From an uncultured Vampirovibrio sp. (GTDB lineage: Bacteria; Cyanobacteriota; Vampirovibrionia; Gastranaerophilales; Gastranaerophilaceae), in assembly GCA_910583875.1 (NCBI GenBank), contig CAJTXT010000004.1, positions 107,389 through 171,388 of the forward strand: DNA of 64,000 nt, read 5' to 3'. Below are positions 37,801 through 44,994 of this stretch, one piece after another. Position numbers and translations under genes: made by a program. A model generated the notes under the pieces. That model was not told where the DNA came from, made no database searches, and was given only the letters and a program-made list of their open reading frames with translations. Numbering within the stretch: position 1 is the first letter of the stretch; each line of letters starts with the position of its first letter.

Positions 37801-40220
37801 TTTGATAAATCTTTGATATTAGCAACTGAACATTGAGCAAGTTGTTCTTCTGTTAATTCTGCCGGGTTAACTATATTGCCGGCTGCGTCAACAACAACTT
37901 CTTTATCGCCGTATATAGCTCTATATGCTTCAGCAATTTTTTCACTATCGCCTGATAGAAGTGCTTCTTCAAGAAGTGCTTTTTTATCATCAAGAGCTTT
38001 TTGATCAGCAGCATTGCCTGCACCAAAGAAAGACATAATTCCGTCTGCAATACCTGCTGAACCGTTAGCTGCATTAATTTCGCTTTGATCTGTAGAAAGT
38101 TCAGTAATCATTGCTTCTTGTAGTGCTATATTTTCTTTTTCTTGTTCAATTTGTGCTTGTAAATCAGTTATTTTTGAATCTAATTCTTCAATTTTGCTTT
38201 GATCACCAGCAATTACTTCTGTAGTTGCTTGAATTACTTCATCATATTCTGTTTCTTTTGTATCTCTTGTTTCAACAAGACCAAGAACGTATGTTTCTAA
38301 TTCTTGTGCAACTTGTGTTGCTGAAATATAATTTCCTTCAGCATCTTGTAATCTGCCTTCAGCATCCACTTGATAATTGTTGCATTGTAAATAGTTATCA
38401 AAGGCTGTATTATATTGAGATTCTGCATTTTCTTCTGATTCCATTGCAGAAGCAAGAGCGATTAAAGCTTCCGCATATTCTTGGTCGCTTACTTCTCTTT
38501 CACCTGTAGCTCTATCTAAAACAACTTGTGCAGCATCTGCTACGCTTTGTGCTTCTTCTTGTTCATCTTTTCTTTCTTCTAATGCTTCTAAAGCTTCATC
38601 ACTAGCTATTTGAGCTTTTTCTTGTTCTGCAGCTTTTCTGTCAGCTTCTGCTTGGGCATGATCTCTTCCTGCAATTGCATCAGCCAATGCATTAAATAAA
38701 TTACTTACCCAGTTTGCAATCTTTTGGAATATATTTTGAGAAGCATTTTCTTGTTGAGCTTTTGCATTGTTATATTCACTTTGTGCTTTTTGAACTTCTT
38801 GATTTTTTACGTTTAATACAGAAAATGCTTCAGAAGCTTGTACTGTAGCATCTGCAAGTTCATTTCCTTTTGTATCAGCAACACCTTGTGCAGCATCTGT
38901 ATTACCAACTGCAGTTGTTAAATTATCATTTGCAGTATTTGAATCATCTTGTGCCACTTCTTCTTCTTGAATTGCTTGTGTATTGTTGTCAGCTGCTGTA
39001 TCTGATGTGTTTTGAGCTTCATCTGTTTTATTTTGTGCATTAGTTAAATCAGTTGCTGCATTATCAGCTTTTGTTTTGCTGCATTGAGTTTGTTGTTGTG
39101 CATTTTCTACATCAGTTGCTGCTGTATCTCTTTGTTCTTGTGTTGTAGAAACATCATCTTGTGCTGTTGTTAAATCTTGGTTTCCTGTTTCTATTTCGCT
39201 GCAAAGATCGCCAACTACTTGTTCTTTTTCATTTTGTGTAGAATCAAGTGTTTCTGTTTGTGTTGATAAATCTTGTTCTGTTTCTGTTTTTTCAGTTTGA
39301 AGACCTTCAAGTTCACTTGTCATTGCATCAAGGTTGCTTCCTGCTCCGCTGCCAAAATCCATAACAGAATTTAAATTTGTATTGCCGCAATTTGATGTAT
39401 TACCAACTGAAGATGTATTACCTGTTGATAGGTTAGATGTTCCTTGATCTACTGTATTTGTTTTTTGAGGAGTTGTTGTTTCAACTGTTGGAATATTATT
39501 AGTTGTTGAAGCAACTGAATCTGTGTTTGTAACTTCTGCATGATTGTTTGTTTTTGAAATAAATTGGAATCTGCCTTCATTAATTTGTGTTGCAGCTGTT
39601 AATAAATCGTTTACAGATACATCTTCTTCATTATCATCAAATCCTTTTATTGAATTTAAGAAATTTTCCAATTCATCTTGGCTAACATCATTTGATTTAT
39701 CTACATCGATTGCTTCTACAAATTTTGCATTTTTTCCTAATTCGCTAAATACGTCTTTAAATATATCAAAATTACTAATTTCACCTTCTAAAATTTCATC
39801 AGTTACAGCATCTGAAATTTTACCGTCAAAATTTTCAACAATATTTTTTGCATCTCTACTAGACATATCATTGCCTAGTTCATCTTCTATTTTGTCTTCA
39901 ACAGAAGAAATTACTCTATTTTTATTTACGCCTTCATTATCTTCTTCTTCAACTTCAGTATCTTCATCTATTTCTTCAAGTTTATCAACAAGTTTTCCAA
40001 ATTCAATTTCCATGCTTAAAATGTCAGATATACTTTTGCTCATTATATCTGTTTCACTTGCATCATATTCAGATTCTAAAAATGATTTGAATTCATTAGC
40101 ATAATTAAAAATACTAATGTCTTCGTAATTAATAGTTTCGTTATTTTCGCCAGTTTCTTTAAGTTTGTTATTTTCTTCAAGGTATGAAATAAAAAGATTT
40201 TTTAAATTTTCAAGTTTCAT
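34818..40220 (-). CDS. Giant calpain-like cysteine protease with EF-hand-like loop and coiled coil
   Basis: 1800 aa; start at 40220 with GGGGA upstream. Order: Glu-rich N-terminus; EF-hand-like loop DVDKSNDVSQDE (172-183); Asn/Thr-rich linker (about 215-280); long Ala/Gln/Glu/Asp coiled coil (about 290-740); helical region; hydrophobic Gly/Ala/Val segment (about 1010-1068); second acidic loop DADGDGNLDF (1074-1083); Gly-rich stretch to about 1230; six 7-residue Asp-Gly repeats (1380-1421); C-terminal peptidase C2 (calpain) domain with QGEVGDCFLVSSLD (Cys1561), AGHAYGV (His1754) and ITNPWD (Asn1773), the calpain triad in order. No signal peptide is seen. The make-up resembles polymorphic toxins or secreted effectors. 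The protease call is fairly sure; its target and export route are unknown. Confidence 0.85.
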   Translation of the reverse strand: MKLENLKNLFISYLEENNKLKETGENNETINYEDISIFNYANEFKSFLESEYDASETDIMSKSISDILSMEIEFGKLVDKLEEIDEDTEVEEEDNEGVNKNRVISSVEDKIEDELGNDMSSRDAKNIVENFDGKISDAVTDEILEGEISNFDIFKDVFSELGKNAKFVEAIDVDKSNDVSQDELENFLNSIKGFDDNEEDVSVNDLLTAATQINEGRFQFISKTNNHAEVTNTDSVASTTNNIPTVETTTPQKTNTVDQGTSNLSTGNTSSVGNTSNCGNTNLNSVMDFGSGAGSNLDAMTSELEGLQTEKTETEQDLSTQTETLDSTQNEKEQVVGDLCSEIETGNQDLTTAQDDVSTTQEQRDTAATDVENAQQQTQCSKTKADNAATDLTNAQNKTDEAQNTSDTAADNNTQAIQEEEVAQDDSNTANDNLTTAVGNTDAAQGVADTKGNELADATVQASEAFSVLNVKNQEVQKAQSEYNNAKAQQENASQNIFQKIANWVSNLFNALADAIAGRDHAQAEADRKAAEQEKAQIASDEALEALEERKDEQEEAQSVADAAQVVLDRATGEREVSDQEYAEALIALASAMESEENAESQYNTAFDNYLQCNNYQVDAEGRLQDAEGNYISATQVAQELETYVLGLVETRDTKETEYDEVIQATTEVIAGDQSKIEELDSKITDLQAQIEQEKENIALQEAMITELSTDQSEINAANGSAGIADGIMSFFGAGNAADQKALDDKKALLEEALLSGDSEKIAEAYRAIYGDKEVVVDAAGNIVNPAELTEEQLAQCSVANIKDLSNENLSSIMHNDAAAITHAAQTMEIINNGVIVCDGEEVSMEVINDILQEQFAAMAEDMDNAVDRQGIISKGAGALNNLLGLGTSETEARAQVDVYLQLAEQLDSCTDPVEYAALFKQITGKDFSIEAVAELLAYNKLSTEKTTETKVETDNSVTAGKADITEYVDTIVDAVNEDEELDKDVLSLTKDNKARESIEDYKETQETAKDAVIGVVSGVVSTVVVTVCSAAGICAAPFTGGASLSLIAAGFGIAGGTGALVSSGLNAIDSIYDADGDGNLDFNYSWKEFGKDFLIGGLNGIVGNLANGVGAAITGKISTQAAQTAVTTTFKETAKKAAINFGGKAAGAAVEGFIDGGFSASGEYAINALFDEDVDFSFQQLAETGLQGGFIGSVFNVGMTTATSGLSALSDGIHSRTFRADINDFLAEGTTNNPLAELVAGKLDDALLDADGMVNKYAASQLMKNAETALDSLEKYFKNMNLDPNDAIKALDNISLADMPNVPTMLSALSQLDLPGIDMTTAEGISDGLSKIDGIEVNPNGTLSSMKVVSDGQEITFDFDKNGKLTAVGLSNAGNNVDIDLDDADIHIDGDDINVDGDNIKVDGDDVKVDGDDIKVDSDDLSENLADKYADTPITTEEAVDTINKLVDMGKLPDDIDFNKILNDPESVSKEFYDDLNKLYQAYSEGIDIQKVFVPEFSNLDDAVKAIKVGDVCTLDGGNTIGIKLADGTIQNLNMSAETYMELFPPAQRFASMQGEVGDCFLVSSLDLMFKTPETRVKLLQCFKEQPDGSIIVDISGQSIRFNNIKEIDEIISQYSAIFGKRTNIDGAAGFKMLETVFGINYIDVKSKWLMDTLNNLDPSSADYQRYFNELMSIQNAGSWEHMALQARSYGGFMEDVFKIFGLTDIQVFRNPQAIRNILSNQENWDELIITLGSKGSNDTTFLNETLQLAAGHAYGVTPYLFNGEIMFKITNPWDSAKHLDLTLDQILEYFGYMAIAHK
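35958..36083 (-). repeat. Six tandem 21-bp units coding for Asp-Gly repeats in the calpain-like protein
   Basis: Six in-frame 21-bp units (35958-35978, 35979-35999, 36000-36020, 36021-36041, 36042-36062, 36063-36083) encode a 7-residue motif of the type IKVDGDD, residues 1380-1421. Units in the middle are most alike; the outer two have drifted. An acidic alternating pattern like this could bind calcium or extend a beta structure. Confidence 0.85.
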
Positions 40221-40305
40221 ACTAATTTCCCCTTCACCATACATTATGAATAACGGCAATTCCCGAAAATTCTTTAGATTTAAGGGTAAAAAGTGTTAAC
40301 AAATC

Positions 40306-40695
40306 TTAAAACTTAATAATTGTTTTATTTAACGCGTATAGAGCAGGTTCTAAACCACAAATATTGGCAAATTCTTCAAATGTTGATACTTTTTTTTGTT
40401 TTACCGAGTTTGCTAATATTTTGGCTCTAACACGTGTAACTCCAGGAAGTAATTCTATAATTGTCCAAGGTTCTTCATTTATATTTAGGAAAGGTTCAAT
40501 TTTCTTTTGTTTTTTGAAAGCTTTTTTTGCTTTTCTAATTTTTCTTTTATATTCTATTATTTTAGAATTTTTTATATAGTTTTTTATATAAATTGCAACC
40601 GGAATTAAGATTAAAGAAATAAATGCATATAAATATAGCTTGTTATTAATTAAAGCTAAAAATAGAAATATATATAAAAACAAAAGAAATCTCAT
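40306..40695 (-). CDS. Membrane-anchored helix-hairpin-helix protein
   Basis: 129 aa. Two N-terminal membrane helices (FLLFLYIFLFLALI and LYAFISLILIPVAIYI), a very basic linker (KRKIRKAKKAFKKQKK), then a helix-hairpin-helix: IIELLPGVTRVRAKILANSV and STFEEFANICGLEPALY. The HhH resembles those of ComEA-like DNA receptors and of membrane proteins with helix-hairpin-helix tails. It could bind DNA near the membrane; that is inference. AGGAG precedes the ATG. Same strand as, and 85 bases before, the giant calpain-like gene. Confidence 0.75.
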   Translation of the reverse strand: MRFLLFLYIFLFLALINNKLYLYAFISLILIPVAIYIKNYIKNSKIIEYKRKIRKAKKAFKKQKKIEPFLNINEEPWTIIELLPGVTRVRAKILANSVKQKKVSTFEEFANICGLEPALYALNKTIIKF

Positions 40696-40783
40696 TTTTT
40701 TCTCCTAAATTTAAGTCTGAGAAGACTAATATGTTTGTTAAAAAATATCATGAATAAATATATAATGCAAAATGTAATATCAA

Positions 40784-40811
40784 GAAAAGGCTTCTTGTTA
40801 AAGAAGCCTTT
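40784..40811 (-). terminator. Terminator of the secreted HExxH protein gene
   Basis: AAGGCTTCTT and AAGAAGCCTT form a 10-bp stem around a 4-base loop, followed on the minus strand by TTTTC. It lies 30 bases past the end of the minus-strand gene at 40842 and shields the HhH gene from read-through. Confidence 0.8.
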
Positions 40812-40841
40812 TGTATAAGTAGAAGGAGAATGGGACTAAAA

Positions 40842-41423
40842 TTATCTTGCTAAAGTAGAGTAAGCTGGGTTGTTAGCGATTAAGCTAGCGATTGTTGTAG
40901 ATTGGTTGCCATCGTTTTTGTATAATTTTGATAAGTAGTTTAATCTTTTTACTAATTTTGAGTCAGAAGCTTTTAAAGAAGGATTTGCGTTAGTGAAAGC
41001 TACCCAAGTTTGAACTTCTGTAGTCCAAGCTCTAACTTCTTCATCATAAGTTTTAGAGTTTTCGTGGTGAACTGATTCGTGAGCGATTAAGCAAGCGATA
41101 GCTTCAACAGGAGCTGTTTTGTAGTTAGAGCTGATTAAGATAACTAATCTTCCGTCTGCTGATTTTGCTGTAACTGCTTCACAAGTACCATAACCAAGTG
41201 CAACTAAGTCTCTGAACATAATTTTGATTGGTTGGTTTGTTGAGTTTTGACCTTGAATTACGTTAAGAACTTTTCTGTTATTCATAGCTTCAAGTCTGTT
41301 AAGAGCTTCAGTTAAAACTGGTTGTTTTGTATTAGCTGTATAATCTGCAGCGATTGCTACGTTAGCGAAAGCCATTAAAAATAATGCGCTAAAAAGCACA
41401 ACTAATTTATTCATTAATCTCAT
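40842..41423 (-). CDS. Secreted protein with HExxH putative zinc-metallopeptidase motif
   Basis: 193 aa. Signal peptide with core LVVLFSALFLMAFANVAIA, cleaved near residue 25. The mature protein has HESVHH with HExxH at residues 115-119, in a helix starting APVEAIACLIAH, and acidic residues Glu128/Glu129 (YDEEVRAW) that could be the third zinc ligand as in gluzincins. FRDLVALGYGTCEAVTA precedes. I do not recognise a named family. AAGG stands nine bases before the ATG. It is preceded by a sigma-28-like promoter, which suggests export-related or motility-linked control. Peptidase activity is inferred from the motif. Confidence 0.75.
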   Translation of the reverse strand: MRLMNKLVVLFSALFLMAFANVAIAADYTANTKQPVLTEALNRLEAMNNRKVLNVIQGQNSTNQPIKIMFRDLVALGYGTCEAVTAKSADGRLVILISSNYKTAPVEAIACLIAHESVHHENSKTYDEEVRAWTTEVQTWVAFTNANPSLKASDSKLVKRLNYLSKLYKNDGNQSTTIASLIANNPAYSTLAR

Positions 41424-41493
41424 AACAGGGAATCCTTTTTGAACAACTTATCTTTTACACTTATTTGGACTTCTCTCGTCCTTACATTTATAC

Positions 41494-41521
41494 TTATCGG
41501 CAAGATGAAACGAGAACTTTA
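41494..41521 (-). promoter_or_regulatory. Sigma-28 (FliA)-like promoter for the secreted HExxH protein
   Basis: On the minus strand TAAAGTTC, 12 bases, then GCCGATAA. The FliA consensus is TAAAGTTT, 11 bases, GCCGATAA, so only one base and one spacing unit differ. The start codon lies about 70 bases downstream, and a small GGAC/GTCC hairpin (41467-41481) lies near the expected 5' end of the transcript. Confidence 0.6.
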
Positions 41522-41678
41522 GTTTTTTGTTTAAAATTTTAAGAATTATGTAACATTGCTTAATAGTTAAAAAAACAATTTGTCAAAAGTATTGAAAATA
41601 CTATTTTTTTAACTTTAAAGTTTTCTTGTTGTATATTGAGGGTTTTTACTGCTATTATATTTATGAAAGAGGAATTTT

Positions 41679-43028
41679 ATGTTTGATATTGGAATAATTG
41701 GTGCCGGACCTGCCGGTTATGCAGCTGCTATAAGAGCAAGCCAAAGAGGTTTAAGTGTTGTTTTATTTGAAAAAAAAGATATCGGCGGTACCTGCTTAAA
41801 TAGAGGTTGTATTCCTACTAAAACAATTCTACATTCATGTAATGTTTTAAATTATTTGAAAAATACTAATAAATTAGGCATTAATGCTGAAAATATTACT
41901 TTTGATTTTTCTAAAATACAAGAAAGACAAAAAATTGTTTCCGAAAAAATACGTAAATCTTTAACAGCATTGATAAAAGGTTATGGGATTACTATTGTTG
42001 AAGAAGAAGCAAATATAGAAAATAAGCATGTGATTAAGACAACATCAAATTCTTTTGAAGTGAAAAATATAATTATTGCAACAGGTTCTAAACCTAATAA
42101 AATCAAATTTAGCGGCAATTATGACGAATCCTTTGTATTAACATCTGATGATATTTTGAATATTGATGAACTGCCTTCTACAATATTAATTGTAGGTTCA
42201 GGCGCTATAGGTATAGAATGGGCAAGAATTCTGGCATGTCTTGGTGTAAAGGTTACTATTGTTGAAATGATGGAAAAAATAGTTCCTTATGCCGATTATG
42301 AAGTATCAGAAAGAGTAGTTCGTTTATTAAAAAAAAGCAGAATAGATTTCCATACATCAACTACAATCAATGAAATACAAGGTAAATCTGTTATTTTATC
42401 AAACGATAAAACGCTTGAACCTGATTGTATTTTGCTTGGTGCAGGCAGATTACCCGAAACATGCTGCGGTAAAATATCAGATAATTTAGAAATTAATAAA
42501 TTTATAAAAACCGATTGTAATTTTAAAACTAATATAGAAAATATTTATGCAATAGGTGATGTAAATGGAGTTTCAATGCTTGCACACAGCGCAATGAAGC
42601 AGGCTGAAGATGTTATTGAATATATTTTAAACGGTACATGCCATGCTTTTAATAAAAATCTTGTTCCGTCTGTAATATACGGAACTCCTGAAATAGCTTC
42701 AATCGGTAAAACAGAACAGCAATTACAGCAAGAAGAAATTGAATATAAAAAATCTTTTTTCCCTATTTCAGCTTTAGGCAAAGCTTATGCTGATGATAAG
42801 ATTGAAGGATTTATAAAAATTCTTGCAAATGATACGGAAATTTTAGGTGCTCATATAATTTCAGAAGAAGCAAGTGCAATGATAGAACAAATTGCAATTG
42901 CAATGACAAATAAAATCTCACCAAAACAATTACAAGAGGTTATATTTGCCCACCCAACTTATTCAGAAGGTATCTTTGAAAGTATATTGGGCCTTGATAA
43001 TATAGCACTACACATACCACAAAACTAA
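41679..43028 (+). CDS. lpd: Dihydrolipoyl dehydrogenase
   Basis: 449 aa FAD enzyme that reoxidises lipoamide in 2-oxoacid dehydrogenase or glycine cleavage complexes. FAD site GIIGAGPAGYAAAIRA; redox-active disulfide in GGTCLNRGCIPTK (Cys42/Cys47 region); NAD-binding VGSGAIGIEWA; FAD-binding YAIGDVNG; and C-terminal HPTYSEG with the catalytic histidine. AGAGG precedes the ATG. No lipoyl-bearing E2 gene lies in the window; pyk follows 12 bases later. Confidence 0.95.
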   Translation: MFDIGIIGAGPAGYAAAIRASQRGLSVVLFEKKDIGGTCLNRGCIPTKTILHSCNVLNYLKNTNKLGINAENITFDFSKIQERQKIVSEKIRKSLTALIKGYGITIVEEEANIENKHVIKTTSNSFEVKNIIIATGSKPNKIKFSGNYDESFVLTSDDILNIDELPSTILIVGSGAIGIEWARILACLGVKVTIVEMMEKIVPYADYEVSERVVRLLKKSRIDFHTSTTINEIQGKSVILSNDKTLEPDCILLGAGRLPETCCGKISDNLEINKFIKTDCNFKTNIENIYAIGDVNGVSMLAHSAMKQAEDVIEYILNGTCHAFNKNLVPSVIYGTPEIASIGKTEQQLQQEEIEYKKSFFPISALGKAYADDKIEGFIKILANDTEILGAHIISEEASAMIEQIAIAMTNKISPKQLQEVIFAHPTYSEGIFESILGLDNIALHIPQN

Positions 43029-43040
43029 AAGAGAAAGAAT

Positions 43041-44489
43041 ATGCAAAAACTAAGAACAAACACAAAAATAGTAGCAACATTAGGACCTTCAAGTAACAAT
43101 TATGAAATTATAAAAGAACTGGTTCTTTCTGGGGTTGCAATGTTTAGAATAAATACTTCGCATGGTGAAAAAGAAGAACATGCTGAAAAAATAAAGATAA
43201 TTAGAGCTATATCTAAAGAATTAAATAGACATATCCCTATATTAATTGATTTACAGGGCCCAAAAATCAGAGTAGGAAAAATATCAGAACCCGTATGTAT
43301 AAAAAAAGGAGAAGAAATAATTCTGGAACATACAGAAACACCCGAAAACGGTATTATTCCGGTCGATTATGAAGGTATTGCAAAAGATGTAACCGAAGGT
43401 GAAAAAATCTTATTAGATGACGGAAAAATAGGATTAAGAGTTACAAAAATCAAAGATAATAAAGTTTATACAATAGTTGAGCATGGCTGTATTATAAAAC
43501 CAAGAAAAGGTATAAACATTCCCGCAGCACAGGCAAGCCTTGAAGCGGTTACAACAAGAGATAAACAATATATAAAATTTGCACTTGAACAGGATGCTGA
43601 TTATTTAGCATTATCATTTGTTCGTAAAGCAGAAGATATTAAATGTGCAAGATATTATACAAAAGCTTTTGGGGACAAAGAGATACCTATTATTGCAAAA
43701 ATTGAAAAACCTCAAGCTGTTGAAAATTTGGAAGAGATTATACAAGAAGCAGATGGAATTATGGTTGCAAGAGGGGATTTGGGTATTGAAATGTCACCAC
43801 AAGAAGTACCTATTGCTCAAAAGAAAATAATAAATCTTACAAATGCTTATAAAAAACCGTGTATTGTTGCAACACAAATGCTTGAATCTATGATAGATGA
43901 ACCTATTCCTACAAGAGCTGAAGCTAGTGATGTTGCTAATGCTATTTATGACGGAACAGACGCAATTATGTTATCAGGTGAAACTGCGGCAGGTAAATAC
44001 CCTGTAAATGCTGTTAAAATGATGTCTGTTATTGCAGATACAGTTGAACAAAGTCAGTTCCTTAAAACAGATTTTAACTCAGAATTAAATCAAGATTTTA
44101 ATCCTGTTTCACAAGCAATTTCCAATAGTGCAGTTGATATTGCAAAAAAATTAAATGCAAAAGGAATTTTAGTTTTTTCTGAAAAAGGCTATACACCGCC
44201 TATTATTTCAAAATTACGACCTTCAGTACCTGTTATTGTAGTTACAAGTTCAGAAGAAACAGCAAGAAGATTAAGCTTATATTGGGGCTTATTTACTTAT
44301 GTTGATGAAAGCTGTAATACAGTCTTGGATGAAGCTTTATTTAAAAGAATAGATGAACTTTTAATTGAACGAGCTAAATTCTCAAAAGGGGATGATATTG
44401 TTATAGTGAACTCTGTTCCTAAATTAATGACAGGAACAATTAATACAATACGTGTTCATACTATTGGTATTAATGAACAGCTTTCATAG
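43041..44489 (+). CDS. pyk: Pyruvate kinase
   Basis: 482 aa. Last step of glycolysis, PEP and ADP to pyruvate and ATP. TKIVATLGPSS opens the barrel; IAKIEKPQAVENLEEI has the catalytic lysine, GIMVARGDLGIE the metal-binding residues, then TQMLESMI and TRAEASDVANAIYDG, followed by the C-terminal domain. It lacks the extra PEP-utiliser-like C-terminal domain found in some Gram-positives. Together with pgi and fba elsewhere in the window it points to an active glycolysis. It ends directly at palindromic element B. Confidence 0.97.
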   Translation: MQKLRTNTKIVATLGPSSNNYEIIKELVLSGVAMFRINTSHGEKEEHAEKIKIIRAISKELNRHIPILIDLQGPKIRVGKISEPVCIKKGEEIILEHTETPENGIIPVDYEGIAKDVTEGEKILLDDGKIGLRVTKIKDNKVYTIVEHGCIIKPRKGINIPAAQASLEAVTTRDKQYIKFALEQDADYLALSFVRKAEDIKCARYYTKAFGDKEIPIIAKIEKPQAVENLEEIIQEADGIMVARGDLGIEMSPQEVPIAQKKIINLTNAYKKPCIVATQMLESMIDEPIPTRAEASDVANAIYDGTDAIMLSGETAAGKYPVNAVKMMSVIADTVEQSQFLKTDFNSELNQDFNPVSQAISNSAVDIAKKLNAKGILVFSEKGYTPPIISKLRPSVPVIVVTSSEETARRLSLYWGLFTYVDESCNTVLDEALFKRIDELLIERAKFSKGDDIVIVNSVPKLMTGTINTIRVHTIGINEQLS

Positions 44490-44600
44490 AAAAAATATTA
44501 TAAAAAGATGAAGAAATAGTTTTTGAAGTCCATTGTTTTTAGGTATCGCGAAAACACAGGACTTCAAAAACTATTTCTTCATCTTTTTATAATATTTTTT
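44490..44600. repeat. Palindromic element B: 42-bp perfect stem with conserved 27-nt cap
   Basis: 44490-44531 is perfectly complementary to 44559-44600 (42 bp). The 27-nt loop 44532-44558, read on the minus strand, begins TGTGTTTTCGCGATACC and ends TAAAAACAAT and matches the caps of elements A and C. The right arm includes the last codons and stop of the convergent gene at 44587-44994, and the left arm begins on the base after the pyk stop. Confidence 0.88.
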
Positions 44601-44994
44601 GAAAATTTATAGCATTATTATTTTCAATATAATTATGCAATTTTTGAAGCAAAACAGGTGAAAAATTATAATTATTATCAGCGGGTATTATTTTTATAAA
44701 AGAATTATACCCGTCTTGAGAAGAAACGGACGCAATAAATTCTTTTGTATATGCTTTGAAAAGTACACTTCCTGTTTTAAATTGTATTTCTTCAATGGAA
44801 TAGTGATGTTCATTAATTGCGGCTAGAAGCAGATATAATAAATTCTCGCTTGAAGTTTTATATGATTTAGCAAAATCTAAGCTTGAGGGAATAGTTCTAA
44901 TCGCAGTCGCAGCAGGAATAATATCTTCTGCAAATGATTTTTGCGGAAGTACAAATAATCCTATTAAAAATATAGCTGCTATTATTTTCTTCAT
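44587..44994 (-). CDS. Exported protein of unknown function, 135 aa
   Basis: Signal peptide MKKIIAAIFLIGLFVLP then KSFA with cleavage after SFA. The mature part (about 113 aa) begins EDIIPAATAIRTIPSSLDF and has FKTGSVLFKAYTKEFIASV and IKIIPADNNYNFSP; it looks like a small mixed alpha-beta periplasmic domain. I do not recognise it. The ATG overlaps the polA stop by one base (TAATG), so it is translated from the polA transcript. Its last codons lie inside palindrome B, which may shape its C-terminus. Confidence 0.75.
   Translation of the reverse strand: MKKIIAAIFLIGLFVLPQKSFAEDIIPAATAIRTIPSSLDFAKSYKTSSENLLYLLLAAINEHHYSIEEIQFKTGSVLFKAYTKEFIASVSSQDGYNSFIKIIPADNNYNFSPVLLQKLHNYIENNNAINFQKIL

Noticed and set aside
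39544..40104. 186-codon plus-strand frame opposite the calpain-like gene
   Set aside because: Ser/Leu-rich shadow of the Asp/Glu-rich coding strand; several similar shadows occur across 35.8-38.5 kb.
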